NCBI RefSeq assembly: GCF_005116665.1
Contig: NZ_SWCJ01000017.1
Location: 1 to 64,000, forward strand
From: Ferrimonas aestuarii
GTDB taxonomy: Bacteria; Pseudomonadota; Gammaproteobacteria; Enterobacterales; Shewanellaceae
Reading direction: 5' to 3'
Length of the DNA: 64,000 nt
Made by a program: the position numbers and the translations under genes. Below, piece by piece: positions 18,794-28,497 of the stretch (positions are counted from its first letter, which is position 1; each line of letters begins with the position of its first letter). The notes below the pieces were generated by a model. The model searched no databases. It saw only the letters and a list, made by a program, of their open reading frames with translations, and was not told the DNA's origin.

Positions 18794-19510
18794 ATGAGTA
18801 AGTCGGATTTATACAAGGTAAGGGAAACCAGAATTCTGTTAGCTGCCCTCAATACCGCCAGCAACAAAGGTGCACTGGATTTCCGCATGGCAGACGTAGC
18901 CCGAGCGGCAGAGTGCTCAGTCGGTACTCTGTACGGCCACTTCATCAGCAAAGAAGATATGATGGCGGCTTTGGTTCAGGTTGGTCTGACTCGTCGAGAT
19001 GATTTCGTTGCCAAGGTTGCTGAGATGGAGCTATCTGGTTACGAGCGTTTCGTGTCTCTGCTTATGCTGGAGCAACAGCGTCTGGCTCATGATGAAATTC
19101 TGGCTCAACTGGAGCTATTGGTATGCTACAGCGACCTGTGGCGCCGTGCTGCGGATAAGCGCATTGCAGCACTGCGTGATGCCTCGCTTGCTTTTGATAA
19201 GCAGCTGGAAGCGGCGTTGTTACAAGCTCACGAAGAGGGCTTTACCAGCACCGAGACTGAGCGTGCTCGCTTGATCGCCCGTGGTCGTGCGTCTGCTCTG
19301 GGTCGTCAATTACAGACGTCCCGTCAGACCCTAATGCCGTGTGCCATCATGACTGAGCAGGATGAGTTCTATAGCGTTTTGGCGGACATCGTTCGTTGCG
19401 CGGGTGGTCCTGAGATGAAAGGTGGCGAGTGGTTAAACCGTTGTCAACCGGCCATCGAAGTAGGACAAGGCCTGATTGAGCAACCGGTGTTTGAGTTCGA
19501 CGCAGCGTAA
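18794..19510 (+). CDS. TetR-family transcriptional regulator
   Basis: 238 residues. N-terminal helix-turn-helix of the TetR family at about 10-60: ILLAALNTASNKGALDFRMADVARAAECSVGTLYGHFISKEDM, here ending with the family's typical Y-x-H-F. The C-terminal domain, which would bind a ligand and dimerise, is not recognisable. It stands alone between two terminators, so its target cannot be told from neighbours; the inverted repeats upstream suggest autoregulation. ATG 18794. Confidence 0.85.
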   Translation: MSKSDLYKVRETRILLAALNTASNKGALDFRMADVARAAECSVGTLYGHFISKEDMMAALVQVGLTRRDDFVAKVAEMELSGYERFVSLLMLEQQRLAHDEILAQLELLVCYSDLWRRAADKRIAALRDASLAFDKQLEAALLQAHEEGFTSTETERARLIARGRASALGRQLQTSRQTLMPCAIMTEQDEFYSVLADIVRCAGGPEMKGGEWLNRCQPAIEVGQGLIEQPVFEFDAA

Positions 19511-19527
19511 CTGAAATCTGGATCCCT

Positions 19528-19555
19528 AAAAACCGCCTTAATTGGCGGTTTTTTT
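19528..19555 (+). terminator. Intrinsic terminator of the TetR gene
   Basis: AAAAACCGCC, 6-nt loop, GGCGGTTTTT with a run of seven T's. Confidence 0.88.
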
Positions 19556-19631
19556 ATGCCGGTGTAACTCGTGTACCCCATCTGAGAATGCTTGGTATAA
19601 TTGCGGTCATTATTCCTTGCTGTGATAGCCC

Positions 19632-20384
19632 ATGTTTTCCATTTTTCTCGCCGATGATCCCGCCGCACCCAGCTCCATTTCTGACATTGCCGAGCGTTGG
19701 CAGCTGCAACACGACTCCAACTCGCCGTTTTGGTTAGGATTTGAGGGCGACCAACTCTGTTTGCGTCTGCGGGAGCAGCCGAAGATGGGGGCCATTTCGG
19801 TGGACTTTGTCAGTGGTGCCAGTGCTCATCGGCGCAAATTCGGTGGCGGTCGTGGCCAAGCGATTGCCAAGGCCGTGGGCTTGAAAAGTGGAGCTAACCC
19901 TGTGGTGGTGGATGGCACCGCAGGCCTAGGACGAGACAGCTTCGTATTGGCGAGTTTAGGGTGCAAGGTGATGATGGTTGAGCGCCACCCTGTGGTGGCA
20001 GCACTGTTGGAAGATGGCTTGCGGCGAGCCCATGCAGATAGCGAGATTGGCCCTTGGGCGCAGCAGCGGATGCAGTTGGCGCCGGGGAACAGCATCGAAG
20101 CACTGGCGGCCATCTCTGAAGAGGTTGAGGTGGTGTACCTAGACCCCATGTATCCCCACCGAGCCAAATCGGCCCTGGTGAAAAAGGAGATGCGGGTATT
20201 CCAGCAGTTGGTGGGCAGCGATGATGACGCCGATGCCTTGTTGGCACCCGCGTTGGCCTTGGCTGGAAAGCGGGTGGTGGTGAAGCGGCCAGACTACGCC
20301 GATTACTTAGATAATCAGAAGCCTACCATGGCGATAGAGACCAAAAAGAACCGCTTCGACGTCTATGTAAAAGCGGCGCTTTAA
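19632..20384 (+). CDS. rsmJ: 16S rRNA (guanine1516-N2)-methyltransferase
   Basis: SAM-dependent methyltransferase that modifies G1516 of 16S rRNA. 250 residues, typical for RsmJ. Seen: the RsmJ-specific segment [21 protein letters not shown]-binding [19 protein letters not shown], the acidic strand VMMVERHP, and the catalytic DPMYPHR motif; C-terminal KRPDYADYL and [11 protein letters not shown] 19632. In many relatives rsmJ lies next to prlC; here a TetR gene lies between. Confidence 0.94.
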   Translation: MFSIFLADDPAAPSSISDIAERWQLQHDSNSPFWLGFEGDQLCLRLREQPKMGAISVDFVSGASAHRRKFGGGRGQAIAKAVGLKSGANPVVVDGTAGLGRDSFVLASLGCKVMMVERHPVVAALLEDGLRRAHADSEIGPWAQQRMQLAPGNSIEALAAISEEVEVVYLDPMYPHRAKSALVKKEMRVFQQLVGSDDDADALLAPALALAGKRVVVKRPDYADYLDNQKPTMAIETKKNRFDVYVKAAL

Positions 20385-20387
20385 TGC

Positions 20388-20522
20388 TTATCTTGGGCGC
20401 GTTGGCAGCTTGTCGTAGCTGCGTCTGCCCAACTGTCGACGTTCCTGTTCGCCCTCTCTGGCTTCGGAGCGTCGGTCGGCTTGTTGGCGTCGGTCTTGTT
20501 GACGCCGTTCAACAATGGCCAT
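20388..20522 (-). CDS. Small Arg/Gln-rich hypothetical protein
   Basis: A 44-residue reading frame on the minus strand, starting ATG at 20522 and ending TAA at 20388, 3 nt past the end of the convergent rsmJ. The ribosome-binding sequence AGAGG sits 6 nt before the ATG. The protein (MAIVERRQQDRRQQADRR at its start, ending KLPTRPR) has spaced Arg-Arg pairs, is strongly basic and should be disordered or helical; it may bind nucleic acid. I do not recognise the family. It is the best explanation for an otherwise empty 360-bp gap, where the plus-strand frames look non-coding. Confidence 0.45.
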   Translation of the reverse strand: MAIVERRQQDRRQQADRRSEAREGEQERRQLGRRSYDKLPTRPR

Positions 20523-20744
20523 GGCGTACCTCTTTCAAGCAGAGCCTTGTACCAATTTGGACAAGTCAGTGTTCCGTCTAGTGCGATGAGTAAATTCGTT
20601 CAATTAAAGCGTGAGACACAATTGCACGTGGTTCTCACAATCTGTCTCGCAAGAAAATTGAATTGATTCCAACCCCATAAAATTTCGCGAGCAATAGTGA
20701 CCAGATATTTATTCAGGTTGGTATCAGTATAGGAGTTTCCGAGG

Positions 20745-21179
20745 GTGTCCGAGCCTAGCATTTACATCGAATCCGTTGAGGTGGTTGCTTATCCGCTTAT
20801 TGACCGTTTCTACAAGGCTCAAGGGCAAGGTGACCGCTGCAAGCGCCATGATAAAGTTTGGGCGGTGAGAGACCAAGGCACCCTGATTGCCACCGCAAGG
20901 CTGTCCCCCATGGAGGGGCAGTGGATTTTGCGCGGCGTGTGGGTTGCCCCAAGTTATCGTCATCAGCGGATCGCATCTGAGCTAATTACGCAGATGATTG
21001 CCGATCACCCCGGAGAGATTCACTGTTTTACACTGCCACACTTGGCAACGTTTTATGGCCGATTAGGCTGGCAGTTATGCCAGCCTAAATCGGTTTTGCA
21101 AGGAGTTTTCGCCGCGTATCGGCGCTCACAACCACAGCTGCTCAGCTTTAGACGTTTGCCTGGGTCAGAATCTGCGTGA
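20745..21179 (+). CDS. GNAT-family N-acetyltransferase
   Basis: 144 residues with the GNAT fold: strand [13 protein letters not shown], the strand before motif A ([13 protein letters not shown]) and the acetyl-CoA pyrophosphate loop [10 protein letters not shown], then FYGRLGW, the typical aromatic end of the fold. Substrate unknown. Starts with GTG at 20745, with AGGAG 9 nt upstream. Its 3' end overlaps the convergent chemoreceptor gene by 32 bp. Confidence 0.75.
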   Translation: MSEPSIYIESVEVVAYPLIDRFYKAQGQGDRCKRHDKVWAVRDQGTLIATARLSPMEGQWILRGVWVAPSYRHQRIASELITQMIADHPGEIHCFTLPHLATFYGRLGWQLCQPKSVLQGVFAAYRRSQPQLLSFRRLPGSESA

Positions 21180-23085
21180 TGTTATCTGCCTGACGTTTTA
21201 CCTCAGTGGCGATGCGCTGGTTCTGCTGCTGAGATTCCTGCCCACAGCTATTGAGGGAGGCCATCTGTTGGTCAAACTCATGCAACTGCTCCGCTTGAAG
21301 CTGAGCACTCACCGATGACTGCCTTGAGGCCACTGCCGCTTGCTCTGCTAACGCGCGTGCGGTTTCCAGTGCGGCCTTAAGCTTGCTTGATTCACAGACC
21401 TGTTGTGACGCGGTGGTTTGGATGCGTTCCATGTGCCCTTGAAGATCGGTTTTAGACGCATTGAGCTGATTCAAAATGGTCAAAATCTCATTAAGGGATT
21501 GCTGGGTGCGGGTGGAGAGGTTTCGCACTTCGTCTGCAACCACCGCAAAACCTCGCCCCTGTTCGCCAGCTCGGGCGGCTTCAATGGCAGCGTTCAGCGC
21601 CAATAGGTTGGTTTGCTCCGCAATGGCGCTGATGGAATCGATGATGTTGGTGACATTGGTTACCGAGCCACTCAGTCGCTCTAGGGCCTGAAGGCTTACC
21701 TCAACTTCATCCTCTGTCTGGTTGGAGAGGGCGGCGAGGTTGGTGATCTGGCTTAACCCCTGAGTCATGGCCTTGTTGGTTTCTTTGGCCCCTTCGACCA
21801 CTGAGCTGGAGGCATCGACCACCTCGGTGGCCAAACGATCCAGTTCACTGCTGGCTCCTCGAGCGTGAGCCACTTGATGTTGCTGGGTGTCTGCCAAGTT
21901 TGCCAGTTCGCTCATCTCGGCAACCAGATGACTGAGGCGCTCGGATACGTCTGCCATCTGTTGCTGGTTGTCGGTTTCCCGCTGCGCCATTTGTTCGAGT
22001 AACCGATTAAATTGAATGGCAATTTGGTTGGTTTCACTGTTGCTTTGGCTGGTGGCTAAGGGTTGACGGCGGCCGCTTTGTACCAGTCGCTGAAATGCCT
22101 TTTGAAGTTCGGTTAGTGGCTTTACGGCGATGCGATATTGTACCCAGACGCTGATCAGCGCGAATACCACCAGCGCGGCAATGATGGTACTCATCAGCGA
22201 TTGCAGCTGCAGGTTGAGGGTGTCGGAGCGCTGTTGCCGCTGCTGTTCGAGTGCGGCAAGGCCGTGTTCAAGTTGCGCAACCTCCTGTTCCAGATCGTGG
22301 CGCATGGTGCGAATGCGGATCAGGTTGTCTTTGGTCGAACGCAGCTCCTGGCGGTAACGTTTTCCGAGGCTAACCAGCTCGTCTTGGAACTCCGCTCCCA
22401 CATCGCTTAGGTCATCGTCATCGAAACTAAGCAGGTCGTCCTCTTCGGCGCTGTCTTGAATGCCCAGTAGCGGTAGGGATGCCAAGGCTGCCGACCAAGA
22501 CTCCAATTGTTGCAGCTGCTGGGTCAAGGCGGTGCTGTTTTGAGCTTGGGTCAGCTGGGATAAGCCGGTGAGTTGTCGCAACTGATACACCAGCTCAGGC
22601 AATTGGTGGCTGGCGGTGAGCAGATCCTTTGCGGCATGAGGATTGGCTTGATAATGGCTGACAGCGTACTGGCTCAGATAGCGGCCATAGGCCAATAGAT
22701 TTCGTTCCGAGTTTGATAGCAGTCCTCGAGGATCTCCGGCGAGTTTCCCGGCACTGAGATAGTCACCACTGAGCTTTCGCTTGAAAGCGGTTAGTTGAGT
22801 CAGCGTGGTTTCCGTGAGTTCTGAGGGCAGGGGAGCCAGCAGTTCCATCAGCAGTTGTACCCCTTGATTGGCCTCGGTAAGACGCTGGGCATCTCCTTGA
22901 ATCAAGTAGAGGTTTACCGGTTGCTGGAGCTGGGATTTGAACCCAGTCTGGATATTTTGGCTGAGTTGCAGGTCTTGAGTAACCTGATGTTGTTGTTGTC
23001 GGTTTAGGTACTGCGCGGCCACCAAAGCAAAGGCGATCAAGAGCAGTATCACTGAGCTCGCTACAGCGTGAGTCTTGGTTTTCAT
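21148..23085 (-). CDS. Methyl-accepting chemotaxis protein
   Basis: 645-residue transmembrane chemoreceptor. TM1 at about 8-25 ([19 protein letters not shown]), a long helical periplasmic part (about 30-290) with an acidic patch [10 protein letters not shown] and no domain I can name, TM2 at about 290-315, a HAMP region, and the cytoplasmic signalling domain with the strictly conserved hairpin tip [20 protein letters not shown]. It should bind CheA/CheW at the tip. Ligand unknown. Divergent from the diguanylate cyclase gene over a 135-bp gap. Confidence 0.92.
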   Translation of the reverse strand: MKTKTHAVASSVILLLIAFALVAAQYLNRQQQHQVTQDLQLSQNIQTGFKSQLQQPVNLYLIQGDAQRLTEANQGVQLLMELLAPLPSELTETTLTQLTAFKRKLSGDYLSAGKLAGDPRGLLSNSERNLLAYGRYLSQYAVSHYQANPHAAKDLLTASHQLPELVYQLRQLTGLSQLTQAQNSTALTQQLQQLESWSAALASLPLLGIQDSAEEDDLLSFDDDDLSDVGAEFQDELVSLGKRYRQELRSTKDNLIRIRTMRHDLEQEVAQLEHGLAALEQQRQQRSDTLNLQLQSLMSTIIAALVVFALISVWVQYRIAVKPLTELQKAFQRLVQSGRRQPLATSQSNSETNQIAIQFNRLLEQMAQRETDNQQQMADVSERLSHLVAEMSELANLADTQQHQVAHARGASSELDRLATEVVDASSSVVEGAKETNKAMTQGLSQITNLAALSNQTEDEVEVSLQALERLSGSVTNVTNIIDSISAIAEQTNLLALNAAIEAARAGEQGRGFAVVADEVRNLSTRTQQSLNEILTILNQLNASKTDLQGHMERIQTTASQQVCESSKLKAALETARALAEQAAVASRQSSVSAQLQAEQLHEFDQQMASLNSCGQESQQQNQRIATEVKRQADNITQILTQANV

Positions 23086-23220
23086 TGTTTTTAGTTTTGA
23101 TTAGAGGCGGCGACAGTCTATCGGGGGATTGTGACGCTTTTGTTACCAACACAAATTCCAAACCGTTCCTATACTTAGAGGCATTGACCCAGGAAGGTGA
23201 GCCGATAATCAGGAAGGATC

Positions 23221-24939
23221 ATGCTGAACTCTCGTCTGATGTTAATTGTTCCCGTGGTGGCGATGGCGTTATTGATGTCTGTCGCGTTGATCACCGTGAC
23301 CATGCAGTTTGAGGCCCGAATTAAGGCCAATGCCCACGCCAGAATGCACCATTTGGCTCAGTTGGGGGTGAACCTAATTGAGCAGCAAAGTGACCTTAAA
23401 ATGGCGGGTGAGGATGCCGCGGCAGAAGGTGAACAAGCACCTATTGATGCCCAAGAAATCAATGAAGTACTGGCGGCCATTGCTCAAGATAGCAGTGCCA
23501 GAATTCTGGTATTTAATGAACTGGGCTGGGCCGTTGCTGATTCTCGTGGTGAGGCTGAGCGGGTCAATGCTCACGTTAATCATCTGCAGCGGCCGGAGTT
23601 GGAGCTGGCACAGCAGCAGGGCATGGGGTTTGAGCGTCGCTTTGACCCGGATTGGCAAACTCAAGCAAATTACATGGCCGTCAGTTTTATTCTTGGCTCT
23701 GGCGAAGGGGCGACGCGAATTCTTCAAGTCTCTGAACCTAGTACAGAACTTGATAAGCAGCTGCTTATCACCCGCATCTGGTCTGGATTGGCCGGCCTCA
23801 TTGGGGTTTGCTTTATCTACTTCGTAAGTTGGTCGTTTCAGCGTTTACTGCAGAGACAAACCTCGGCAGAGCGTGAGTCGCTGGAGGTCAAGGTGATCGC
23901 TCGCACTCGAGAGCTTTCCATGTTGCAGCGGTTGGGAAGCTTGATGGCGGCCTGCACCTCGGTAGACAGTGCCTGCAGCGTTTTGGAACCCATCGTTACC
24001 CAGTTGCTGCCCGGCAGTCAGGGGGCCATCTCATTGATCAAGTCGCCCAAAGGAAAATTGGAAGTGGTGATGAATTGGGGCGGAGAGTGGACGGGTCAGT
24101 CCCTGTTTGGTCATGACGAATGTTGGGCACTGCTGAAAGGACACACCCATTTAAGCCAAGAGGAGGGGCTGGAGATCCCCTGTGATCACAGTGACCCTGA
24201 CGTTGGCTCTCAGCTTTGCATTCCGTTGTTGGCTCAGGGCGAAGCCCTTGGGGTGCTGCACCTGGCGTTCTTGGATGAGGGGCTGATGATAGAGAGCCAA
24301 CCGATGGCGGAATCTCTGGCAGAGCAAGTTGGTTTGGCGCTGGCGAACATTCGCCTGCGAGATAATCTGCGTCAGCAGGCGATACGCGACCCCATGACGG
24401 GGCTGTTCAACCGCCGCCATATGATGGAGTTCTTGGAGAATCAATTGGCGCTGTGTAAGCGACAGAAAACGTCGATGTCGATGCTGATGATGGACATCGA
24501 CCACTTTAAGAAGTTTAACGACACCTTTGGCCACGATGCCGGTGATTACGTGATCAAAAAGGTGGCGGAAGTTTTGCTGAACCAGGTACGCAAGTGTGAC
24601 GTAGTGTGTCGGTATGGTGGAGAGGAACTCGCCGTGCTGTGCCCAGATACTGACGCCAACGGCGCCTTGGACTTGGCCAACAAGATTGTGCAGGCCGTTG
24701 CCGGTCAAAAACACTCTCACAATGGCCAATCTTTGGGCAAGGTAACGATCTCCTCCGGTGTGAGTTCCACCCAAACTGGCATCAGCACCATCGAGGTGTT
24801 GATGAAAGAAGCAGACGATGCCCTGTATCAAGCCAAGAAGGCGGGCCGTAACCGAGCCGAGCTAGCCAACTCCCTCAAAGAGGAGGTTTCGCCAAAGGTT
24901 AAGATGCTTCCTAAGGCTGAGGCTACTGAATCCAGTTGA
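23221..24939 (+). CDS. Membrane-bound GAF-GGDEF diguanylate cyclase
   Basis: 572 residues making c-di-GMP. TM1 at about 5-27, a periplasmic sensor region of about 160 residues, TM2 at about 180-200 (LAGLIGVCFIYFVSWSF), a coiled coil, a GAF domain (about 230-380; LGVLHLAFL) and a C-terminal GGDEF domain starting RDPMTGLFNRRHMMEFLE. The active site is GGEEL in CRYGGEELAVL, and RKCD five residues upstream is an intact RxxD inhibitory site, so the enzyme should be active and subject to product feedback. Gene starts with ATG 23221, 5' of ferritin. Confidence 0.9.
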   Translation: MLNSRLMLIVPVVAMALLMSVALITVTMQFEARIKANAHARMHHLAQLGVNLIEQQSDLKMAGEDAAAEGEQAPIDAQEINEVLAAIAQDSSARILVFNELGWAVADSRGEAERVNAHVNHLQRPELELAQQQGMGFERRFDPDWQTQANYMAVSFILGSGEGATRILQVSEPSTELDKQLLITRIWSGLAGLIGVCFIYFVSWSFQRLLQRQTSAERESLEVKVIARTRELSMLQRLGSLMAACTSVDSACSVLEPIVTQLLPGSQGAISLIKSPKGKLEVVMNWGGEWTGQSLFGHDECWALLKGHTHLSQEEGLEIPCDHSDPDVGSQLCIPLLAQGEALGVLHLAFLDEGLMIESQPMAESLAEQVGLALANIRLRDNLRQQAIRDPMTGLFNRRHMMEFLENQLALCKRQKTSMSMLMMDIDHFKKFNDTFGHDAGDYVIKKVAEVLLNQVRKCDVVCRYGGEELAVLCPDTDANGALDLANKIVQAVAGQKHSHNGQSLGKVTISSGVSSTQTGISTIEVLMKEADDALYQAKKAGRNRAELANSLKEEVSPKVKMLPKAEATESS

Positions 24940-24998
24940 TATTTCCGCCTGAAGATTGAAAAATGGAGGCCGACTAATTATGACTTTGGAGCCCTCGC

Positions 24999-25529
24999 AT
25001 GTTGTCTAGTGCCATGATCGATAAATTGAACGAGCAGATTAATCTGGAGTTCTTCTCTTCAAACCTCTACTTGCAGATGAGTGCATGGTGCGAAGACAAA
25101 GGCTTCGAAGGCGCCGCAGAGTTCTTGCGTGACCACGCCGATGAAGAGATGCAGCACATGCGTCGTCTGTTCACTTACGTAAGCGAAGCTGGCGGTCTGC
25201 CACTGATTGGCCAGATTGAAGCCCCGGCTCATGAATTTGCCTCTTTGAGCGACGTGTTCGCCGCGACCTATGAGCATGAGCAGCTAGTCACTCGTAAGAT
25301 CAACGAGTTGGCGCACACCGCATTCTCAAATCAAGACTACTCCACCTTCAACTTCCTGCAGTGGTATGTGGCTGAGCAGCATGAAGAGGAGAAGCTGTTC
25401 AAGTCGGTTCTGGATAAGCTGGAACTGGTGGGCGACAGTGGTCAGGGCCTGTACATGATCGACAAAGAGCTGGCGAATCTGGCTCAGACCGAGGGCAGCA
25501 GCGTAATGAGTGCCGATCAAACCGCATAA
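24999..25529 (+). CDS. ftnA: Bacterial non-haem ferritin
   Basis: 176-residue iron-storage ferritin forming a 24-mer. Ferroxidase-centre residues are visible: Glu in [15 protein letters not shown], Glu and His in [10 protein letters not shown], Glu in ATYEHEQLV, and Glu/Gln in [11 protein letters not shown]-terminus [15 protein letters not shown] is typical for FtnA. ATG 24999. The gene follows the cyclase by 59 nt and ends in a terminator. Confidence 0.94.
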   Translation: MLSSAMIDKLNEQINLEFFSSNLYLQMSAWCEDKGFEGAAEFLRDHADEEMQHMRRLFTYVSEAGGLPLIGQIEAPAHEFASLSDVFAATYEHEQLVTRKINELAHTAFSNQDYSTFNFLQWYVAEQHEEEKLFKSVLDKLELVGDSGQGLYMIDKELANLAQTEGSSVMSADQTA

Positions 25530-25538
25530 GGTTTATTG

Positions 25539-25562
25539 GGGTCGCGTTCCGCGGCCCTTTTT
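25539..25562 (+). terminator. Intrinsic terminator of ferritin gene
   Basis: GGGTCGCG-TTC-CGCGGCCC (one G-T pair) followed by TTTTT, 10 nt after the stop codon. Confidence 0.82.
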
Positions 25563-25613
25563 GTTTTCCTGTCTATCGCTATTTCCCGCACCCTCATAAG
25601 GAGAGCCGCTACA

Positions 25614-27068
25614 GTGGCCATTGATGACATCGAATTGGTTCGCCGTTTGGACACGGAGTTGGTTGACGACTATCAATTGGCTCGAAACTACTGTCTGGAT
25701 GTTCCCACTTTTGCTCTGGTTCACCTTCGCAGCGTTGCCCACAAACTGGTGGATCGACTTGCAGAAGCCGTTGAGATTACGTTCAAAAGCAAAAATCTCT
25801 ATGACCGAATTGAGGTGCTGAATCGGGCTAAGGTGATCGATGTTCGGTTGGCGAGGCAGATCCACAAATTGCGCTCCGAAGGCAATAAGGGGGCGCATCC
25901 GGAAAAGTACCGATTGTCTCAGCAGCAGCTGGTGGAGTTGGCTCGAAAAGCGGTAGAGATTGCAGCAAAAATGGTGGCCGAGAGTTACCCCGTCATCACT
26001 CAGCAGGGGGCACCCCAGTGGCAGTTTGAACCGGTGGATCAGATTGCCGGTCGCGAGCTGTGCTATCGCGCCGTGATGGAAAACGATCATCAGGCTCAGT
26101 ATCTGGTGGGGACGTCACTCAAGGCCAAAGGCTTGATGCAGCGGGAGCGAGAGCTGTCGTTTGCCATGGCGAATGACAATCGCGATTTCAATTTGGATGC
26201 TTCCGGTGAGCTACTAAAGCAGGCCAGTTACTGGTTTGAGCGTGCCTATGAGCATCACGATGAAGCCAAGTTTGAGCATGGCGTGGCGTTGATTCATGGC
26301 TATGGCGATACCATTGATCAGGCCCGTGGGGAAGCGTTCGTTCAGCAGGCGGCCGAAGCTGGCGTGGCGGGGGCGCAGGCGCTTTTGGGGTATTTCTATC
26401 TCTCCGGTGGCCACAGCATCGAGCAAAACCTCGCTTTGGCTGAGCACTATCTGTTGCTGGCAGCGGAGCAAGATCAAGCGGAGGCGATGGCCAATTTAGG
26501 GGTGCTCTATCACCAAGGGCAAAACGGTGACGTCGACGAACAGAAAGCGCGACACTTTACCGAACAGGCAGCCAATACCGGCTATCCGGTAGCTCAGTAT
26601 CATTTGGCGTTGATGTTGATGCAGCAGGGGCAGCTGTCTCAGGCGGTTCAATGGCTGGAGCAGGCAGCTAAGCAGCGCTACCCCGATGCCATGGCGACGT
26701 TGGCGCGCATGCTGATTGATGGTGATGGAGTTGAAAAGCAGCCGCAGCGGGCGGCAGATTATTACCGGGAAGCGATCCGGTTAGGCGGTCAAGCGCAAAC
26801 CATGTTTGAGTTAGCGCTGGCGATCTTTAATGAAGAGGTGCCACAGCCGGATCTGGTTGAGGGGGCGACCTTGCTGCAGGCGGCCTACCACTATGCTGGC
26901 GATGGCTCCGATCTTCACAGCGCCATCGAGCAGCTGTCTCCCCAGGTGGTGAATGCCATTGAAGGGCGGTGCCAACAACAACCTCAGGAGCTGCCGTTGT
27001 TGCAGCTGGTGTTGGCCAAATTTGATTCCCAAAAACTGCCGAAGCCGTTTCGCAGCGCCTTAGAGTAA
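25614..27068 (+). CDS. DUF4145 protein with Sel1-like repeats
   Basis: About 484 residues. The N-terminal ~115 residues match DUF4145 (IHKLRSEGNKGAHPEKY carries its R-x-x-GN-x-x-AH signature), a helical domain often joined to restriction or sensor proteins. From about 230 on there are repeated Sel1-type helical pairs, for example AKFEHGVALIHGYG, AGAQALLGYFYLSGG and AEAMANLGVLYHQG, which mediate protein contacts. Start: GTG 25614 has AAGGAG 10 nt upstream; earlier frame sequence overlaps the ferritin terminator. No signal peptide, so cytoplasmic. Function unknown; a scaffold role is inferred. Confidence 0.75.
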   Translation: MAIDDIELVRRLDTELVDDYQLARNYCLDVPTFALVHLRSVAHKLVDRLAEAVEITFKSKNLYDRIEVLNRAKVIDVRLARQIHKLRSEGNKGAHPEKYRLSQQQLVELARKAVEIAAKMVAESYPVITQQGAPQWQFEPVDQIAGRELCYRAVMENDHQAQYLVGTSLKAKGLMQRERELSFAMANDNRDFNLDASGELLKQASYWFERAYEHHDEAKFEHGVALIHGYGDTIDQARGEAFVQQAAEAGVAGAQALLGYFYLSGGHSIEQNLALAEHYLLLAAEQDQAEAMANLGVLYHQGQNGDVDEQKARHFTEQAANTGYPVAQYHLALMLMQQGQLSQAVQWLEQAAKQRYPDAMATLARMLIDGDGVEKQPQRAADYYREAIRLGGQAQTMFELALAIFNEEVPQPDLVEGATLLQAAYHYAGDGSDLHSAIEQLSPQVVNAIEGRCQQQPQELPLLQLVLAKFDSQKLPKPFRSALE

Positions 27069-27090
27069 AGGCTTTGTTACAAAGCCTTTA
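27066..27090 (+). terminator. Hairpin overlapping the stop of the Sel1 gene
   Basis: TAAAGGCTTTG-TTA-CAAAGCCTTTA, an 11-bp stem that begins inside the stop codon. It is followed by CC rather than T's, so it may be a weak terminator. Confidence 0.55.
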
Positions 27091-27171
27091 CCTCAATGCT
27101 TGCCAGCGCTGACTAAGCTTGGCAAAGTGGCTGAGTTTAAACTCTTTAAATTCAGTCACAAGGAGCGGTTC

Positions 27172-28497
27172 GTGAAACGATTTGTCGCGCCAATCATCGC
27201 GCTGACCATGGCTTTTTCTGCCAATGCTCAGGCAGCAGAGCCATCGGAAGTTCAGAGCTTCACGTTGGAAAATGGCATGAAGATCTTAGTGTTGGAAGAT
27301 CATGCCATCCCCAATGCCAATATGTATCTTTTCTGGAAAGTGGGCTCTCGTAATGAGGTGCCGGGCATCACCGGTTTGTCTCACTTCTTTGAACACATGA
27401 TGTTCAATGGCTCCAAGAACTACGGTCCGAAGATGTTTGACCGCACCATGGAAGCCGCCGGTGGCGCTAACAACGCCTACACCACCGAAAACCTCACTGT
27501 GTACACCGATTGGTTCCCTGCGGAAGCCATCGAAACAATCTTTAAGCTGGAAGCGGACCGCATCGCTCATCTGAACATCGACCCGAAAGTGGTGGAGAGT
27601 GAGCGCAATGTGGTGGCTTCTGAGCGCACCACTGGCTTGGAAAACTCCAACTGGCGTGCCCTGCAAGGGCCACTGAAATCCGTGGCGTTTGAAGCGCACC
27701 CCTATAACTGGCCGGTGATCGGCTATGAGTCCGACATCTACGCTTGGACCTTGGAAGATCTGAAGCAGTACCACAAAACCTACTACGCGCCGAACAACGC
27801 CGTGGTGGTGATTGCCGGTGCCGTCGACTTTGAACAGGTGAAAGCGATGTCGGAGCACTACTTCGGTAGCATTCCTGCCCAAGAGCCACCGGCGGAAGTG
27901 CGCACCAAAGAGCCAGAGCAGACCGGTGAGCGCCGCGTTTACGTTCGCAAAGAGTCGGTAACCAGCCCGAACTTGCTGTTGGCTTATCACGTTCCTCAGA
28001 CCAACCACGAGGACAGCTACGCACTTGACGTGCTGATGTCGCTGTTGATTGATGGTAACAGCTCTCGCCTGAATCAAGCGCTGGTGGATGAGCAGCAGAT
28101 CGCTTTGGCCGTGGATGGCTACGTGCCTCAGAGCTTTGATCCCAACCTGTTCTACATCTACGCGGTAGCCAAACCTGGCGTGGCTGCAGACAAGCTGGAA
28201 ACGGCTCTGATTGCCGAGATCAACAAGGTCGCCAAAGAGGGCGTTAGTGCCAAAGAGCTGGAGAAAGTGAAAAACAGCAAGCTGATGGGCTTCTATGACA
28301 CCATGGAAACCATCAATGGCCGTGCCAACACCTTGGGTAGCTACGAAGTGTTCTATGGCGACTACCGCGAGATGTACAGCGCGCCGGAAGCTTACGCTAA
28401 GGTGACTCCAGAAGACGTGCAGCGGGTCGCTAAAACCTACTTGAAGAAATCCAATCGCACCGTGGGCGTGCTGGCTGCTGAAGAGGATAAAGATTAA
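27172..28497 (+). CDS. M16-family zinc metalloprotease (active subunit)
   Basis: 441-residue peptidase of the pitrilysin family, exported: signal peptide with KRFVAPIIALTMAFSANAQA. The inverted zinc motif HxxEH is intact in SHFFEHMMFNG, with the third ligand Glu in the helix about 75 residues later (FKLEADRIAHL / VVESERNVV region). The start is GTG 27172, with AAGGAG 6 nt upstream and a clean signal peptide; the longer frame adds sequence before the signal peptide. Stop overlaps the next gene as TAATG, so the pair probably forms a heterodimer. Confidence 0.88.
   Translation: MKRFVAPIIALTMAFSANAQAAEPSEVQSFTLENGMKILVLEDHAIPNANMYLFWKVGSRNEVPGITGLSHFFEHMMFNGSKNYGPKMFDRTMEAAGGANNAYTTENLTVYTDWFPAEAIETIFKLEADRIAHLNIDPKVVESERNVVASERTTGLENSNWRALQGPLKSVAFEAHPYNWPVIGYESDIYAWTLEDLKQYHKTYYAPNNAVVVIAGAVDFEQVKAMSEHYFGSIPAQEPPAEVRTKEPEQTGERRVYVRKESVTSPNLLLAYHVPQTNHEDSYALDVLMSLLIDGNSSRLNQALVDEQQIALAVDGYVPQSFDPNLFYIYAVAKPGVAADKLETALIAEINKVAKEGVSAKELEKVKNSKLMGFYDTMETINGRANTLGSYEVFYGDYREMYSAPEAYAKVTPEDVQRVAKTYLKKSNRTVGVLAAEEDKD

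Noticed and set aside
20384..20666. Two plus-strand frames of 61-65 residues after rsmJ
   Set aside because: They lack ribosome-binding sites and overlap each other; the minus-strand frame at 20388-20522 has better signals.
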